64,000 bases of DNA from NCBI RefSeq assembly GCF_029688625.1, contig NZ_JARULC010000001.1, positions 124,001 to 188,000 of the forward strand, given 5' to 3'. The position numbers and the translations under genes are program-made. The notes beneath the pieces were generated by a model that saw nothing but the letters and a program-made list of their open reading frames with translations, ran no database searches and was not told the DNA's origin. Of the stretch, positions 44,670 through 53,928 are shown piece after piece. Each line of letters opens with the position of its first letter. Position 1 is the stretch's first letter. This DNA is from Qipengyuania marincola. Its GTDB lineage: Bacteria > Pseudomonadota > Alphaproteobacteria > Sphingomonadales > Sphingomonadaceae.

Positions 44670-46139
44670 TCAGGGCGTTATTGTATGCGCGTCGGGATCG
44701 GCGCGCACGGCGTCGTCGATTGCCTTGGGGAAATCGGGGCTCTTCGCCCGCCGCGCGGCTACACGCGCCTCGTGCTGCTCGCGCGTGATGGGAAACCGGT
44801 TAAGCCAGAAGGCCGCGATCAAAGCCAGCGCAGTTGCAGCGGCGACGAACAGCAATACCAGCTGCTCGATGGTCTCTCCTGCGACTTCCGACTGCGGTGT
44901 GCCGGGGGCAAGGTCGATCGACTGGACGATGAGGCTGGTCAGCAGGATACCGCCGCCGGTCGCGCATTTCTGCACCAGCCAGTTGCCGGAATAGAAAGTG
45001 CCTTCCGCGCGCTTGCCGGTCCGTTCCTCGAAGGCTTCCACGATTTCGGCGACCATCGAAGTGGCGGAAATGATCGATACGACGCTCGCCGTGTTGGCGC
45101 AGATGAGGAAGGCGTAGAGCAGTGCGGTCGATACGGTGGTGCCGGTGGTCGGCCAGGCACCGGCGAGTAGCAGGACATAGGGCGTGCAATAGAAGACCAG
45201 CCCGATGATGGCGGCGACGGCGGCGGACTTCGGCTTGCCCCATGCGCGGTGCAAGGGGCCGACGATCACGAACATCAATACGACCGAAAAGAACAGCACG
45301 ACCGGATAAAGCTGGAAGGCAAGGTCGGAAAATTGCCAGACATAGAGGTTCACATATTGCGTGATCGAGAACGTCATTCCTTGAAGGACATAGGCGGCCA
45401 GACCGCCCAGCGCGAAAATGACGAAGGCTTTTTCCCGGAACGCGTCGAAGATTTCGGCGAAGGCACCACGCAGCGAGAAGGGCGGCGGGCGATGAGGCGG
45501 CAGGTGGGCCACGATCTTGTGCTGCGCGGCTGCCGACCCGACGACGGCGAGTGCCATCAGGCCAGCACCGAACAGTCCGAATTGCGCATAACCTTCCGGC
45601 TGCAATTGCGCCTCGGGCGTGGGCAGGAAAATCGTAAAGGCCAGCACCATCATCAGCAAACCGCCGAGCCAGCCGGACAGGAAGCGATAACGGAAGAGCG
45701 TGGTCCGCTCGTCATAATCGTCGGTAATCTCCGGCACTAGGCTCACCGAAGGCACTTCGCAGGCCGACAACAACAGGCGCACACCTACCGCCAGCGCGAC
45801 GATGTCCCAGAAGCCCGGTTCGCCAGCGAAGGGCGGCGACCAGAGGACGGTCCATAGCAGGGCAAGCGGCCATGGCGCGATGTAGAGCCACGGAAGCCTG
45901 CGACCCCAGCGCGTATAGGTCCGGTCGGACAAGTGACCGATCAGCGGGTCGACAAGAGCATCGACAACCAGAGCGGTAGCGAGCGCCGCGCCCACCACGC
46001 TCGCATCGACACCCAGCACGAGATTGTAGAAGGGCAGCAGGAAGAAGCTGAAACCGGAATCCTTCACGCCGAACGCCACTGCGCCGGAGCCGTGGACCAG
46101 CTTGAGCTTTTGCGGAAGGGGACCGTTGACGAAGGACAT
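44670..46139 (-). CDS. MFS transporter, glycoside-pentoside-hexuronide (GPH) symporter type
   Basis: This 489-residue protein has twelve membrane helices and the GPH signature DALVDPLIGHLSDRTYTRWGRRLPW after helix 2-3, with a central loop of charged residues (AQHKIVAHLPPHRPP). GPH carriers use sodium or protons, and in sphingomonads they occur in many catabolic islands with substrates that are not always sugars. The start at 46139 overlaps the SDR stop by one base. Its place in the operon suggests uptake of the compound handled by the flanking dehydrogenases. Confidence 0.9.
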   Translation of the reverse strand: MSFVNGPLPQKLKLVHGSGAVAFGVKDSGFSFFLLPFYNLVLGVDASVVGAALATALVVDALVDPLIGHLSDRTYTRWGRRLPWLYIAPWPLALLWTVLWSPPFAGEPGFWDIVALAVGVRLLLSACEVPSVSLVPEITDDYDERTTLFRYRFLSGWLGGLLMMVLAFTIFLPTPEAQLQPEGYAQFGLFGAGLMALAVVGSAAAQHKIVAHLPPHRPPPFSLRGAFAEIFDAFREKAFVIFALGGLAAYVLQGMTFSITQYVNLYVWQFSDLAFQLYPVVLFFSVVLMFVIVGPLHRAWGKPKSAAVAAIIGLVFYCTPYVLLLAGAWPTTGTTVSTALLYAFLICANTASVVSIISATSMVAEIVEAFEERTGKRAEGTFYSGNWLVQKCATGGGILLTSLIVQSIDLAPGTPQSEVAGETIEQLVLLFVAAATALALIAAFWLNRFPITREQHEARVAARRAKSPDFPKAIDDAVRADPDAHTITP

Positions 46140-46999
46140 CAGCTGGTGCCGGACCCCGCTTTCGCCTGTTCCTCCATGGCTTCGAGCGCTGCGAAAAGAC
46201 CGGGTTCTTCCGGGTCCCAGCTGTGCCGCGGGCCGAGCGTGATCCCGCCATCGACCAGCAAGGAAGCACCGGTCATGAAGCTGGCTTCCTCGCTGGCGAG
46301 GAAAGTGACGGCATTGGCGATGTCGCGTGGCTGGCCGCCCCGGGCAACCGGCTGGGCATTCGAGGACATCTGCGCGATGGCGGCATTGGCCATCGCTTTC
46401 ATCTCGCCGGTAATCTCGAGGCTGGAGGTGAAGATATTGGTATTGATGAAGCCCGGCTGGATCGCATTCACCCTGATCCCGAATTGCGCAAGATCGGTCG
46501 CAGCGCATTTGGTCAGGTGGAGCACGCCGGCCTTGGCCACGGCATAGGCAGTCGGCGAGTAGCCCGGGCCGACTGCCGCAACACTGGACACGTTCACGAT
46601 GTTCGCGCCCTTCCTGCCCTTCATATGCGGCACGGCATAGCGGATACCCATTGCGACCGAGCGTAGCAGCAGGTCCATCGTGCGGTCCCACTCCTCGGGC
46701 GCGATCTCGTCGATCCCCGGCCGTGCTCCGCCCGCGCCGGCATTGTTGAACACCACGTCTATCCCGCCAGTCTCGCGTGCCGCGCGATCCATCAGTTCCT
46801 TGATTTCCGCCGGGTCGCAGACATCGCAGTGCGCAAAACACACATTGCCTTCCGTATTGTCAGCGAGCGCCTGACCGCCTTCGGCATCGATATCGCTGGC
46901 GAAAACGGTTGCGCCTTCGCTGGCGAACAGGCGGGTCGTTTCCGCCCCGATACCCGATGCCGCGCCGGTGATCACGACCGTCTTGCCCGAGAATCGCAT
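46139..46999 (-). CDS. Short-chain dehydrogenase heading the leftward catabolic operon
   Basis: This 286-residue classical SDR has TGAASGIGAET near the start, D38-type NAD preference (ASDIDAEGG), NNAGAGG, the catalytic Ser in NVSSVAAVGPG and YAVAKAGV. It is probably an NAD-dependent 3-hydroxyacyl-CoA or alcohol dehydrogenase. ATG 46999 was chosen at the usual distance from the glycine motif. It is the first gene of a leftward operon; a 179-base region separates it from the divergent acyl-CoA dehydrogenase operon. Confidence 0.9.
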   Translation of the reverse strand: MRFSGKTVVITGAASGIGAETTRLFASEGATVFASDIDAEGGQALADNTEGNVCFAHCDVCDPAEIKELMDRAARETGGIDVVFNNAGAGGARPGIDEIAPEEWDRTMDLLLRSVAMGIRYAVPHMKGRKGANIVNVSSVAAVGPGYSPTAYAVAKAGVLHLTKCAATDLAQFGIRVNAIQPGFINTNIFTSSLEITGEMKAMANAAIAQMSSNAQPVARGGQPRDIANAVTFLASEEASFMTGASLLVDGGITLGPRHSWDPEEPGLFAALEAMEEQAKAGSGTS

Positions 47000-47178
47000 C
47001 CCTACTCTCTCCCCGAATTTCTCCGCTGCCAGCTTAGGCGCGCTGCCCATCGCGTCAACGCATTCCGGCGGACGCTACGGAATGGCAGGTCGTCGCGCAT
47101 GGTCTTGCACGGAGGTGCCGAATCCTCCTAACGTAAGCGTCAACATACCGATGTTTTAGAACAGAGAGGATTCCGGTC
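47000..47178. promoter_or_regulatory. Divergent control region of the catabolic locus
   Basis: The region contains a 7-bp inverted repeat CATTCCG / CGGAATG with a 10-base spacer (47061-47084). A second inverted repeat GGAGG / CCTCC (47111-47128) lies between a possible -35 TTGCAC (47105-47110) and -10 TAACGT (47129-47134) for the rightward operon. Such symmetric words would fit a TetR- or MarR-type operator, but no regulator gene is nearby. Confidence 0.4.
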
Positions 47179-48366
47179 ATGCCAGACAGCGATCTCGACA
47201 CCTTCCGCGCCGAAACGCGCAAATGGCTCGAAGCCAATTGCCCACCCGAAATGCGCGAGCCCGTTCGCGACGAAGACGACGTCTATTGGGGCGGTCGCAA
47301 TGCGAGCTTCAAGAACGAGGCGCAGAAAGCCTGGTTCGAGGCGGCGCGCGACAAGGGCTACACGGTGCCCGCATGGCCGAAGGAGTATGGCGGCGCCGGT
47401 CTCTCCCCGGCCGAGGCCAAGGTGCTGCGCGAGGAAATGGCCGCGATCGGCGCCCGCCCACCACTGTCGAGCTTCGGCATCTGGATGCTCGGCCCGGCTC
47501 TGCTGCACTTCGGCACAGAGGGCCAGAAGCAGCGCTTCCTCAACGAAATCGCGCGTGGCGAAATTCGCTGGTGTCAGGGCTATAGCGAGCCGGGCAGCGG
47601 CTCGGACCTCGTGTCCTTGCAGACCTATGGCGAGGACAAGGGCGATCACTGGGTGGTCAATGGCCAGAAGGTCTGGACCTCCTATGCCGACCAGGCCGAC
47701 TGGATTTTCTGCCTCGTCCGCACCGACAAGGAGAACAAGTACAAGGGCATCACTTTCATGCTCTTCGACATGGCGAGCGAGGGGTGCTCGACCAAGCCGA
47801 TCAAGCTGATCAGCGGTAGCAGCCCGTTCTGCGAAACTTTCTTCGACGATGTGCAGGTACCGAAGAGCTATGGCGAGGATGTCCCGGCCTACGTCGGCGA
47901 GATCAGTCGCGGCTGGGACGTTGCGAAATACCTGCTTGGCCACGAGCGGGAAATGATCTCGGGCGCCGATGGCGGCGACCGGACCAGCGCGATCGGCGCG
48001 GCCATGAAGCGCCAGGCAGGCGAGCTCGACCCGGTACTGCGTGCCGAGCTGGCGCAGTTCGATATCGACGCGCTGGCCTATGCCGCGATGGGCGAGAAGT
48101 TTCTCGATGAGATCAAGGTCGGCAAGGCGCATCCCGCACAGCCGAACATGATGAAATATGTCGGGACCGAGCTGAACAAGCGCCGCCACGAACTGATGAT
48201 GGCCGCTGGCGGCAGCCGTGCACTGGAATGGGAGAGCGAGGAAACCAGCGGCGGCAAGCCTGCGCGCAACTGGCTTCGCACCAAGGCCAACAGCATCGAG
48301 GGCGGCACGTCCGAAGTCATGCTGAACGTCATTTCCAAGCGTATCCTCGAACTCCCGGGAGCCTGA
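47179..48366 (+). CDS. Acyl-CoA dehydrogenase, large-subunit-like (PimC type)
   Basis: This 395-residue FAD enzyme shows GYSEPGSGSDLVSLQTYGE, WTSYADQADWIFCLVRTD and the C-terminal FAD-binding words NSIEGGTSEVMLNVISKRIL. It resembles the large subunit of pimeloyl-CoA dehydrogenase (PimC) and the FadE partners used in side-chain degradation. The neighbour four bases downstream is a second acyl-CoA dehydrogenase of 379 residues, and such pairs form alpha2-beta2 enzymes sharing one FAD site. The substrate is unknown. Confidence 0.9.
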   Translation: MPDSDLDTFRAETRKWLEANCPPEMREPVRDEDDVYWGGRNASFKNEAQKAWFEAARDKGYTVPAWPKEYGGAGLSPAEAKVLREEMAAIGARPPLSSFGIWMLGPALLHFGTEGQKQRFLNEIARGEIRWCQGYSEPGSGSDLVSLQTYGEDKGDHWVVNGQKVWTSYADQADWIFCLVRTDKENKYKGITFMLFDMASEGCSTKPIKLISGSSPFCETFFDDVQVPKSYGEDVPAYVGEISRGWDVAKYLLGHEREMISGADGGDRTSAIGAAMKRQAGELDPVLRAELAQFDIDALAYAAMGEKFLDEIKVGKAHPAQPNMMKYVGTELNKRRHELMMAAGGSRALEWESEETSGGKPARNWLRTKANSIEGGTSEVMLNVISKRILELPGA

Positions 48367-48370
48367 GCCG

Positions 48371-49510
48371 ATGCCTCTTTATCACGACGACGACCAGCAA
48401 ATGCTGGCCGAGAGCGCTGCGGCATTCATGGCCGAGGAAGGCTCGATCAAGAACCAGCTGCGCCACTGGCGCGACCGCGATTGCAAGGACGGCTTCGGCC
48501 ACGGCCTGTGGCGCCAGTTTGCGGAAATGGGCTTCACCGGCATGCTGGTGGATGAGGACGACGGCGGGCTTGGCATGGGCAATGTCGAGGCGGGCATCGT
48601 GCTCGAGGAAATCGGGCGCAATCTTACGCCGTCGCCCTTCCTCTCCTCCTCGGTACTCGCTGCTACGGCGCTCAAGCATGGCGGCGACGATGTGAAAGGC
48701 CGCTGGCTTCCCGGGCTGATTGCCGGCGAGAAGGTCTATTCCGTAGCAATCGACGAGGGCGCCAAGCACCGTCCCGAGCGGATCGCCTGCAAGGCCGAGA
48801 AGTCGGGCAATGGTTTCCGCCTGTCGGGAAAAAAGGATTTCGTGGTCTATGGCGCGTCGAGCGAGATGATCGTCGTCGCCGCGCGCACCTCGGGTAGCGA
48901 TACCGACACCGATGGCGTGACCCTGTTCGCCGTACCGCAGGATGCCATGGGCATGAGCCACGACAGCGTGCGGCTGGTCGACAGTTCCATGGCCAGCCAC
49001 ATCACTTTCGACGGCGTCGAGCTGGATGGCGACGCAGTGATCGGCGAGGTCGACGGCGGCCGCGAGGTGCTGAACGCCATGCTGATGGCCGGCCGCGTCG
49101 GCTCGGCCGCGGAAGGTGTCGGCGTTGCGCGCGGGGCGATGGACATCACCGTCGACTACCTCAAGCAGCGCAAGCAGTTCGGCAAGATGATCGGCGAATT
49201 CCAGGCGCTGCAGCACCGCGCCGCGCATCTCTATTCCGAAGTCGAGATCGCCCGCGCGGTCACTATCAAGGCTGCGCAGCTGCTCGATGGCGGTAGCGAG
49301 AAGGCCGACATGATGGCCAGCGTCGCGAAGGCCAAGGTTGCCAAGGCGGCAGGCCTTGCGGTGAAGGAAGGCGTGCAGATGCATGGTGGCGTCGGCATGA
49401 CCGACGAGTACGACATCGGCCTCTACATGAAACGCGATCGCGCGCTGCAGGAATTCCTCGGCGACCAGTACTATCACGCGAACCGCGTTGCTGAAATGAG
49501 CGGCTATTGA
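48371..49510 (+). CDS. Acyl-CoA dehydrogenase, small-subunit-like (PimD type)
   Basis: This 379-residue protein has the acyl-CoA dehydrogenase fold, with YLKQRKQFGKMIGEFQALQHRAAH (quoted in part), VQMHGGVGMTDEYDIGLYMKRD, and FRLSGKKDFVVYGASSEMIVV in place of the standard middle motif. It is probably the partner subunit of the preceding gene, a pair typical of degradation of dicarboxylic acids, branched or steroid side chains. Four bases separate the genes, so they are co-translated. Confidence 0.9.
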   Translation: MPLYHDDDQQMLAESAAAFMAEEGSIKNQLRHWRDRDCKDGFGHGLWRQFAEMGFTGMLVDEDDGGLGMGNVEAGIVLEEIGRNLTPSPFLSSSVLAATALKHGGDDVKGRWLPGLIAGEKVYSVAIDEGAKHRPERIACKAEKSGNGFRLSGKKDFVVYGASSEMIVVAARTSGSDTDTDGVTLFAVPQDAMGMSHDSVRLVDSSMASHITFDGVELDGDAVIGEVDGGREVLNAMLMAGRVGSAAEGVGVARGAMDITVDYLKQRKQFGKMIGEFQALQHRAAHLYSEVEIARAVTIKAAQLLDGGSEKADMMASVAKAKVAKAAGLAVKEGVQMHGGVGMTDEYDIGLYMKRDRALQEFLGDQYYHANRVAEMSGY

Positions 49511-49526
49511 GCCGGGGAGAGAGACT

Positions 49527-50333
49527 ATGAATTTGCAGGATCTGTTCGGCCTCGAAGGCCGCGTTGCCCTCGTCACCGGCGGCAGCCGCGGTATCGGCAA
49601 GATGATCGTCGAGGGCCTGCTCGCCGCCGGGGCGGAGCGCGTCTATATCGTTGCGCGCAAGAAGGAGCAGGTGGACGAAACCAGCGCCGAGCTAGGCGAC
49701 AAGGTCATCGGCCTCGTCGGGGATCTGTCGCAGATGGACGGCATCCAGCAGCTCGCGGACGACATCGCGAGCCGCGAAGACAAGCTCGACATTCTCGTCA
49801 ACAATGCCGGCGCCGCCTGGGGCGAACCCTTCGAGGAATTCAGCGAGGCGGGCTGGCACCGCACGATGGATTTGAACGTCAAGACGCCTTTCTTCCTGAC
49901 GCAAAAGCTGATGCCGCTGCTCAAGAATGCCGGCACGAAAGACCGCCCTGCCAAGGTCCTGATGATCGCCAGCATCGACGGGATGAAGACCAATCCCTGG
50001 CCGACCTATCCCTATCAGGCGTCGAAGGCCGGCCTCATCCATCTGACCCGGCGCATGGCGGCCGAGCTGATCAATCACAACATCGTGGTGAACGGCATCG
50101 GTCCCGGCGCTTTCCCGAGCGCGATGAACCGCGCGGCGCGTGATAATGCGGACATGGTCGAAAAGGGTATCCCCAGCCGTCGCGTCGGCGTGACCGAGGA
50201 TATGGCCGGCGGAGCGATCTACCTGCTCAGCCGCGCGGGCGATTATGTCGTCGGCACGACCCTCGCGATCGATGGCGGGGTGGTGAACGCCAATGTCGGG
50301 GCAGGCAATTTCGTCGATCCTTCGGGCGACTAG
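49527..50333 (+). CDS. Short-chain dehydrogenase, RhlG/3-oxoacyl-reductase-like
   Basis: This 268-residue SDR has TGGSRGIGKMIVEG, NNAGAAWGEPFE, the Ser region MIASIDGMKTNP and YQASKAGLIHL, and the C-terminal DGGVVNANVG. The pattern VARKKEQVDETSAEL after the second strand resembles RhlG-type NADPH reductases. It probably handles a 3-hydroxyacyl or hydroxy intermediate of the pathway encoded by the two preceding dehydrogenases. It begins 16 bases after them. Confidence 0.88.
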   Translation: MNLQDLFGLEGRVALVTGGSRGIGKMIVEGLLAAGAERVYIVARKKEQVDETSAELGDKVIGLVGDLSQMDGIQQLADDIASREDKLDILVNNAGAAWGEPFEEFSEAGWHRTMDLNVKTPFFLTQKLMPLLKNAGTKDRPAKVLMIASIDGMKTNPWPTYPYQASKAGLIHLTRRMAAELINHNIVVNGIGPGAFPSAMNRAARDNADMVEKGIPSRRVGVTEDMAGGAIYLLSRAGDYVVGTTLAIDGGVVNANVGAGNFVDPSGD

Positions 50334-50472
50334 GTCTGGCAGCACTGTACCGGTCAGCCAGTAGCTGGCCGCCATCGCCTTGCGCGCTTTCCGATCGAAA
50401 GCTTGCGGGGAACACGTTTTAAGGCGCGTTAACCCTTTTCCCGCTAAAGGTCTGCGGGAATTGGGGGTGTCG

Positions 50473-51816
50473 ATGTACCACGGACCGATAGGAACTTCGC
50501 GCAGCGACGCGGCCGGCAGCGATGCCGGACGCTCGCCAAGGGGCATGGGCGGCAGGTTACTGTCAGCGCTCGAGGCGTGGTTCATGGCGCACTCGCTGAT
50601 GAACAAGACCAAGATCGCCGTCTGGTTCGGAGTCGGTGGCCTAGTGACGATCGCTGCAGTCGGCCTGTTCGGAATTTCGCGCCCGGCCTATGGCGAATTC
50701 GCCAGCATCGCCATTGTCGCCATCGGCATTGTTTCGACCCTGCTATGCCTCGCTGCAGTTCGCTTCCTCATGCAGCGCATCATCGTGCCGTTCGACGCCA
50801 TCTCGCAGGAGATGCTCCGTCTGGCGGCTGGCGAACGCACAATCGCCAATACGGAACTCCACCGAAGGGACGAAATCGGCATTATGGCGCGTGCGCTCGA
50901 GGCATATCTCGCCGCGGCGCTCAAGAACGACGAACTGCAGGCGCGCCAGCAGGCTGCACACGATCTGCGCAAGAGCGAACTGCTGGAACTGGCCGACCGC
51001 TTCGAGCGCAACGTGGCTGATGTTACCCGCACGGTGGTCGCCGCCGCGCAAGAGGTTCAGGACACCGCAAACTCCCTCGCCGAAGCGGCCAAGCACTCCC
51101 GTTCGCAAAGCTCGGCCGTTGCCGCCAGCAGCAGGCAGGCCTCCGAAGGCACCACGGCCGCTGCGGCGGCGACCGACCAGTTTTCCGCCTCCATCACCGA
51201 GATCAGCAAGCAGGCATCGCAATCAGCGGAACTGGCTGCGACCGCGTCGCGCAGCGCTTCGGCGACCGACCGCACGATCGGCGCGCTCTCTGCTTCTGCC
51301 GAGCAGATCGGGCAGATCGTGGAGGTGATCCAGTCGATTGCGCAGCGCACCAACTTGCTGGCACTCAATGCCTCCATCGAGGCGGCCCGTGGCGGCGAGG
51401 CTGGCCGCGGATTCTCGGTAGTCGCGTCCGAAGTGAAGGAACTGGCTCGGCAGACGACCAACTCGACCGAGGATGTCGCGCGGCTTATCGGCGAGATGCA
51501 GGCGTCGGCTCACGAAAGCGTAGTTGCTCTCGGCGATATCGAAAGCCAGGTGCAACGGCTGGAACAATCCGCAACGCTGATTGCAACGGCGGTAGACGAG
51601 CAATCGATTGCCAGTCGCGAGCTGGCGCGCAATATCGACAGCAGCGCACGCGGGACCGAACACGTCGTCGAACACCTTGCCGACATGCAGCAGGCAAGCG
51701 TCGCGACCGACGATGCCGCGGCAATCATGGTGGGTTCTGCCGAAAAGCTGGAGGCGCAGGCCGACGCGCTGCGCGGCGAAGTCGAGCGCTTCCTGGCGGA
51801 TGTGCGAGCGGGCTGA
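50473..51816 (+). CDS. Methyl-accepting chemotaxis protein without large periplasmic domain
   Basis: This 447-residue receptor has two close membrane helices (about residues 50-70 and 80-100) with only a short loop between them. A HAMP domain follows ([20 protein letters not shown]), and then a signalling domain with [37 protein letters not shown] (hairpin tip, residues near 290-325). With no periplasmic sensor, it probably reports membrane or cytosolic state. ATG 50473 is chosen for its GGGGGTG site; ATG 50584 ([10 protein letters not shown]) is a second option. Confidence 0.9.
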   Translation: MYHGPIGTSRSDAAGSDAGRSPRGMGGRLLSALEAWFMAHSLMNKTKIAVWFGVGGLVTIAAVGLFGISRPAYGEFASIAIVAIGIVSTLLCLAAVRFLMQRIIVPFDAISQEMLRLAAGERTIANTELHRRDEIGIMARALEAYLAAALKNDELQARQQAAHDLRKSELLELADRFERNVADVTRTVVAAAQEVQDTANSLAEAAKHSRSQSSAVAASSRQASEGTTAAAAATDQFSASITEISKQASQSAELAATASRSASATDRTIGALSASAEQIGQIVEVIQSIAQRTNLLALNASIEAARGGEAGRGFSVVASEVKELARQTTNSTEDVARLIGEMQASAHESVVALGDIESQVQRLEQSATLIATAVDEQSIASRELARNIDSSARGTEHVVEHLADMQQASVATDDAAAIMVGSAEKLEAQADALRGEVERFLADVRAG

Positions 51817-51876
51817 CGGGTTTGCCGCCCGCCGGAACCAAACACTTCCTTTACCTGCTACGGACTAGATCGCCCC

Positions 51877-52707
51877 ATGGCCCATCATGAACCACATGTG
51901 CAGGCACCCATCACGGTGCGCAATTTGAAGCTTGGCGCGCAATCGCTGGGCGACAGCCGCTGGTATGTGAACCGCGACCCGGTGGCGACGGCGTTCTATA
52001 ACGCGCTCACGATTGTCTTCCCGCCGGGCGAGCGCTTCTTTATCGAGAGCGTACGACCCTTCATGGCCTCGGCGCCCGGGCCGCTAAAGTCCGAAATTCG
52101 CGACTTCGTCCGCCAGGAGGCGCTGCACACGCGCGAGCATGAAGCTTTCAATGCCCAGGTGGAAAACAGCGGCTACGAGGCGTCGCGCGTCTCTGCGCGC
52201 GCGCGCGCTGCACTGGGCCAGTACGACGATGCGCCAGCGATCGAGCGCCTCGCCATCACCGCCTCGCTCGAGCATTTCACCGCCATTTTCGCCCATGAAA
52301 TCCTGACCGAGGACCATCATCTGCGCGAGACACCGCATGACTGCGTGCGCCTCTGGCGCTGGCATGCGCTCGAGGAAATCGAGCATAAGGCGGTTGCATT
52401 CGACACGCTCGAATGGGCGATGCGCGATTGGTCTGCGCCGCGTCGCTGGTGGTTCCGCACCATCGCCATGCTCAATGCGACATGGATGTTCGCGACGACG
52501 ACGTCCGCGAACATGGACGATTTGCTGGCGCAGGACGGACTGTCGGGCTTCGCGATGCAGCGGCGCAAGCTCGGCTATTTGTTTGGAAGGAAAGGCGTCG
52601 CACGCGCGATGGCGAAGGGCTGGTTCGGCTGGTTCTCACCGCGCTTCCATCCCTGGCAGCACGACAATAGCGCCCTGGTGGCCCGCACGGCGGCCGAGTT
52701 CGCCTGA
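51877..52707 (+). CDS. Metal-dependent hydrolase, ferritin-like (PF10118)
   Basis: This 276-residue protein has two-metal helical-bundle motifs: EALHTREHEAF (about 87-97), LEHFTAIFAHE and WHALEEIEHKAVAFD. They form the pattern E..H..H of the PF10118 family, which sits beside diiron enzymes but has no fixed reaction. The N-terminal motif RNLKLGAQSLGDSRWYVNRDPVATAFY matches the family. It is transcribed alone, 60 bases downstream of the chemoreceptor. Confidence 0.88.
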   Translation: MAHHEPHVQAPITVRNLKLGAQSLGDSRWYVNRDPVATAFYNALTIVFPPGERFFIESVRPFMASAPGPLKSEIRDFVRQEALHTREHEAFNAQVENSGYEASRVSARARAALGQYDDAPAIERLAITASLEHFTAIFAHEILTEDHHLRETPHDCVRLWRWHALEEIEHKAVAFDTLEWAMRDWSAPRRWWFRTIAMLNATWMFATTTSANMDDLLAQDGLSGFAMQRRKLGYLFGRKGVARAMAKGWFGWFSPRFHPWQHDNSALVARTAAEFA

Positions 52708-52734
52708 CCGCCATCCTTGGGCACGTCGCGACAA

Positions 52735-53397
52735 TCAGGTCATCAGTTCGCGCACGAAGGGAATGAGGCCGGTCTGCCGCTGGCGTTTCATGCGTTCGGC
52801 ATGCAGGATTTCGCGCACCTTGGCGAAGCACGCATCGACATCCTCGTTTATGACCACGTAGTCATATGCGTCCCAATGGCTGATCTCGGCCCGGGCCCGT
52901 TCCATCCGGGCATCGATCACGTCCTTGTCGTCCTGCGCGCGTGCCTCGAGACGGCGGCGAAGTTCGGCGATGCTCGGGGGCAGGATGAACACGCGCACCA
53001 CGTCCTGCTGGTCCTTCTGGAACAGCTGCTGCGTGCCCTGCCAGTCGATGTCGAACAGGAAGTCCTGTCCTTCCTTCAGCGCGTTGCGGATGCGCCCCTT
53101 GGGCGTGCCGTAGCGATGGCCGAAGACGTGGGCCCATTCGTAGAAGTCGTCCTCTTCGACCATGCGATCGAAATCAGCATCGTCGACGAAATAATAGTGC
53201 ACCCCGTCGATCTCGCCGGGGCGTGCGGGGCGGGTGGTGACGCTGACCGACAGCTTGATCTGGTCGTCTGCGGCCAGCAGCATGCGGCTGATCGTCGTCT
53301 TCCCGGCGCCGCTGGGGGAAGACAGGATGAACATGAGGCCGCGCCGATGAAGATCGGGGCGCTCTTGCGTATTCGTCGGACTATTGGAATCGATCAT
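52735..53397 (-). CDS. gmk: Guanylate kinase
   Basis: This 220-residue enzyme converts GMP to GDP. The P-loop SSPSGAGKTTISRML lies at about residues 26-40, with the GMP site SVSVTTRPARPGEIDGVHYYFVD and YEWAHVFGHRYGTPKG, then DIDWQGTQQL. ATG 53397 (MIDSNSPTNT) is the first sensible start; the frame beyond continues without coding character and overlaps the next gene. It is followed by a convergent gene end at 52707. Confidence 0.96.
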   Translation of the reverse strand: MIDSNSPTNTQERPDLHRRGLMFILSSPSGAGKTTISRMLLAADDQIKLSVSVTTRPARPGEIDGVHYYFVDDADFDRMVEEDDFYEWAHVFGHRYGTPKGRIRNALKEGQDFLFDIDWQGTQQLFQKDQQDVVRVFILPPSIAELRRRLEARAQDDKDVIDARMERARAEISHWDAYDYVVINEDVDACFAKVREILHAERMKRQRQTGLIPFVRELMT

Positions 53398-53450
53398 GCC
53401 CGCCTTTGCAGCAAGGCGGGCATGCAAATCAAGGCCACGGCCGTCGCGCT

Positions 53451-53891
53451 TTAAAGTGCGCTGTCCGGATCGGCCTGCTTGCGCAGGATCTTTTCGCCAG
53501 TCGCGCGCGACTTGCGGCGGGATCGGCCGCGGTCGAACAGCACTTTGAGCGCTAGGCCGGTGCCGACCGCAAGCGCGCCGGGCACAGATTTGGTCGCCAC
53601 CTTCGTGACGCCATAGGCGGTGAGGGCATGGAGCATGGACCGGTTCTCGACCGCTTCCTTGGCGAACCCCTTGCCATACTGGCGGCCCAGCAGCGCTTTC
53701 TCCACGGTCATGCGCGAGAGGCGGCCCACGCTGCGCAGCAGGATGTCGTGAATGATCAGATTGGTGGCGGGATCGGGACTGGGCCCAGGCACGGGATCGC
53801 GAGACAAGGGTTGCTTGTCGGTAGCTGTTTCCAGCGCGTCTGCGGCAACATCCGTCAGATGGTTCGGTTTTTTCTTGCTGCTGAGTCCCAT
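53451..53891 (-). CDS. Basic protein of unknown function
   Basis: This 146-residue protein has a Lys-rich start (MGLSSKKKPNHLTDV), a middle segment with weak hydrophobicity (KVATKSVPGALAVGTGLALKVLF), and a basic tail (RGRSRRKSRATGEKILRKQ). No known domain is recognised. Proteins of this length beside gmk appear in related genomes, but I cannot name them. The start at 53891 replaces a longer frame that overlaps the sspB gene. Confidence 0.6.
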   Translation of the reverse strand: MGLSSKKKPNHLTDVAADALETATDKQPLSRDPVPGPSPDPATNLIIHDILLRSVGRLSRMTVEKALLGRQYGKGFAKEAVENRSMLHALTAYGVTKVATKSVPGALAVGTGLALKVLFDRGRSRRKSRATGEKILRKQADPDSAL

Positions 53892-53928
53892 GCCTGTCCC
53901 ATTCCGGGCGCAACTGGGTCTGCCGCGC

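Noticed and set aside
48329-49600. 423-residue open frame on the minus strand
   Set aside because: It is antisense to the PimD-like acyl-CoA dehydrogenase and shows no family motif.
50409-50430. GGAAC and CGTT words before the chemoreceptor as an EcfG promoter
   Set aside because: The spacer is 13 bases, too short for this promoter class.
50419-50432. TTAA-N6-TTAA before the chemoreceptor as a CtrA site
   Set aside because: The known CtrA site has a seven-base spacer; only one half-site (TTAACC) is convincing, so it is left out.
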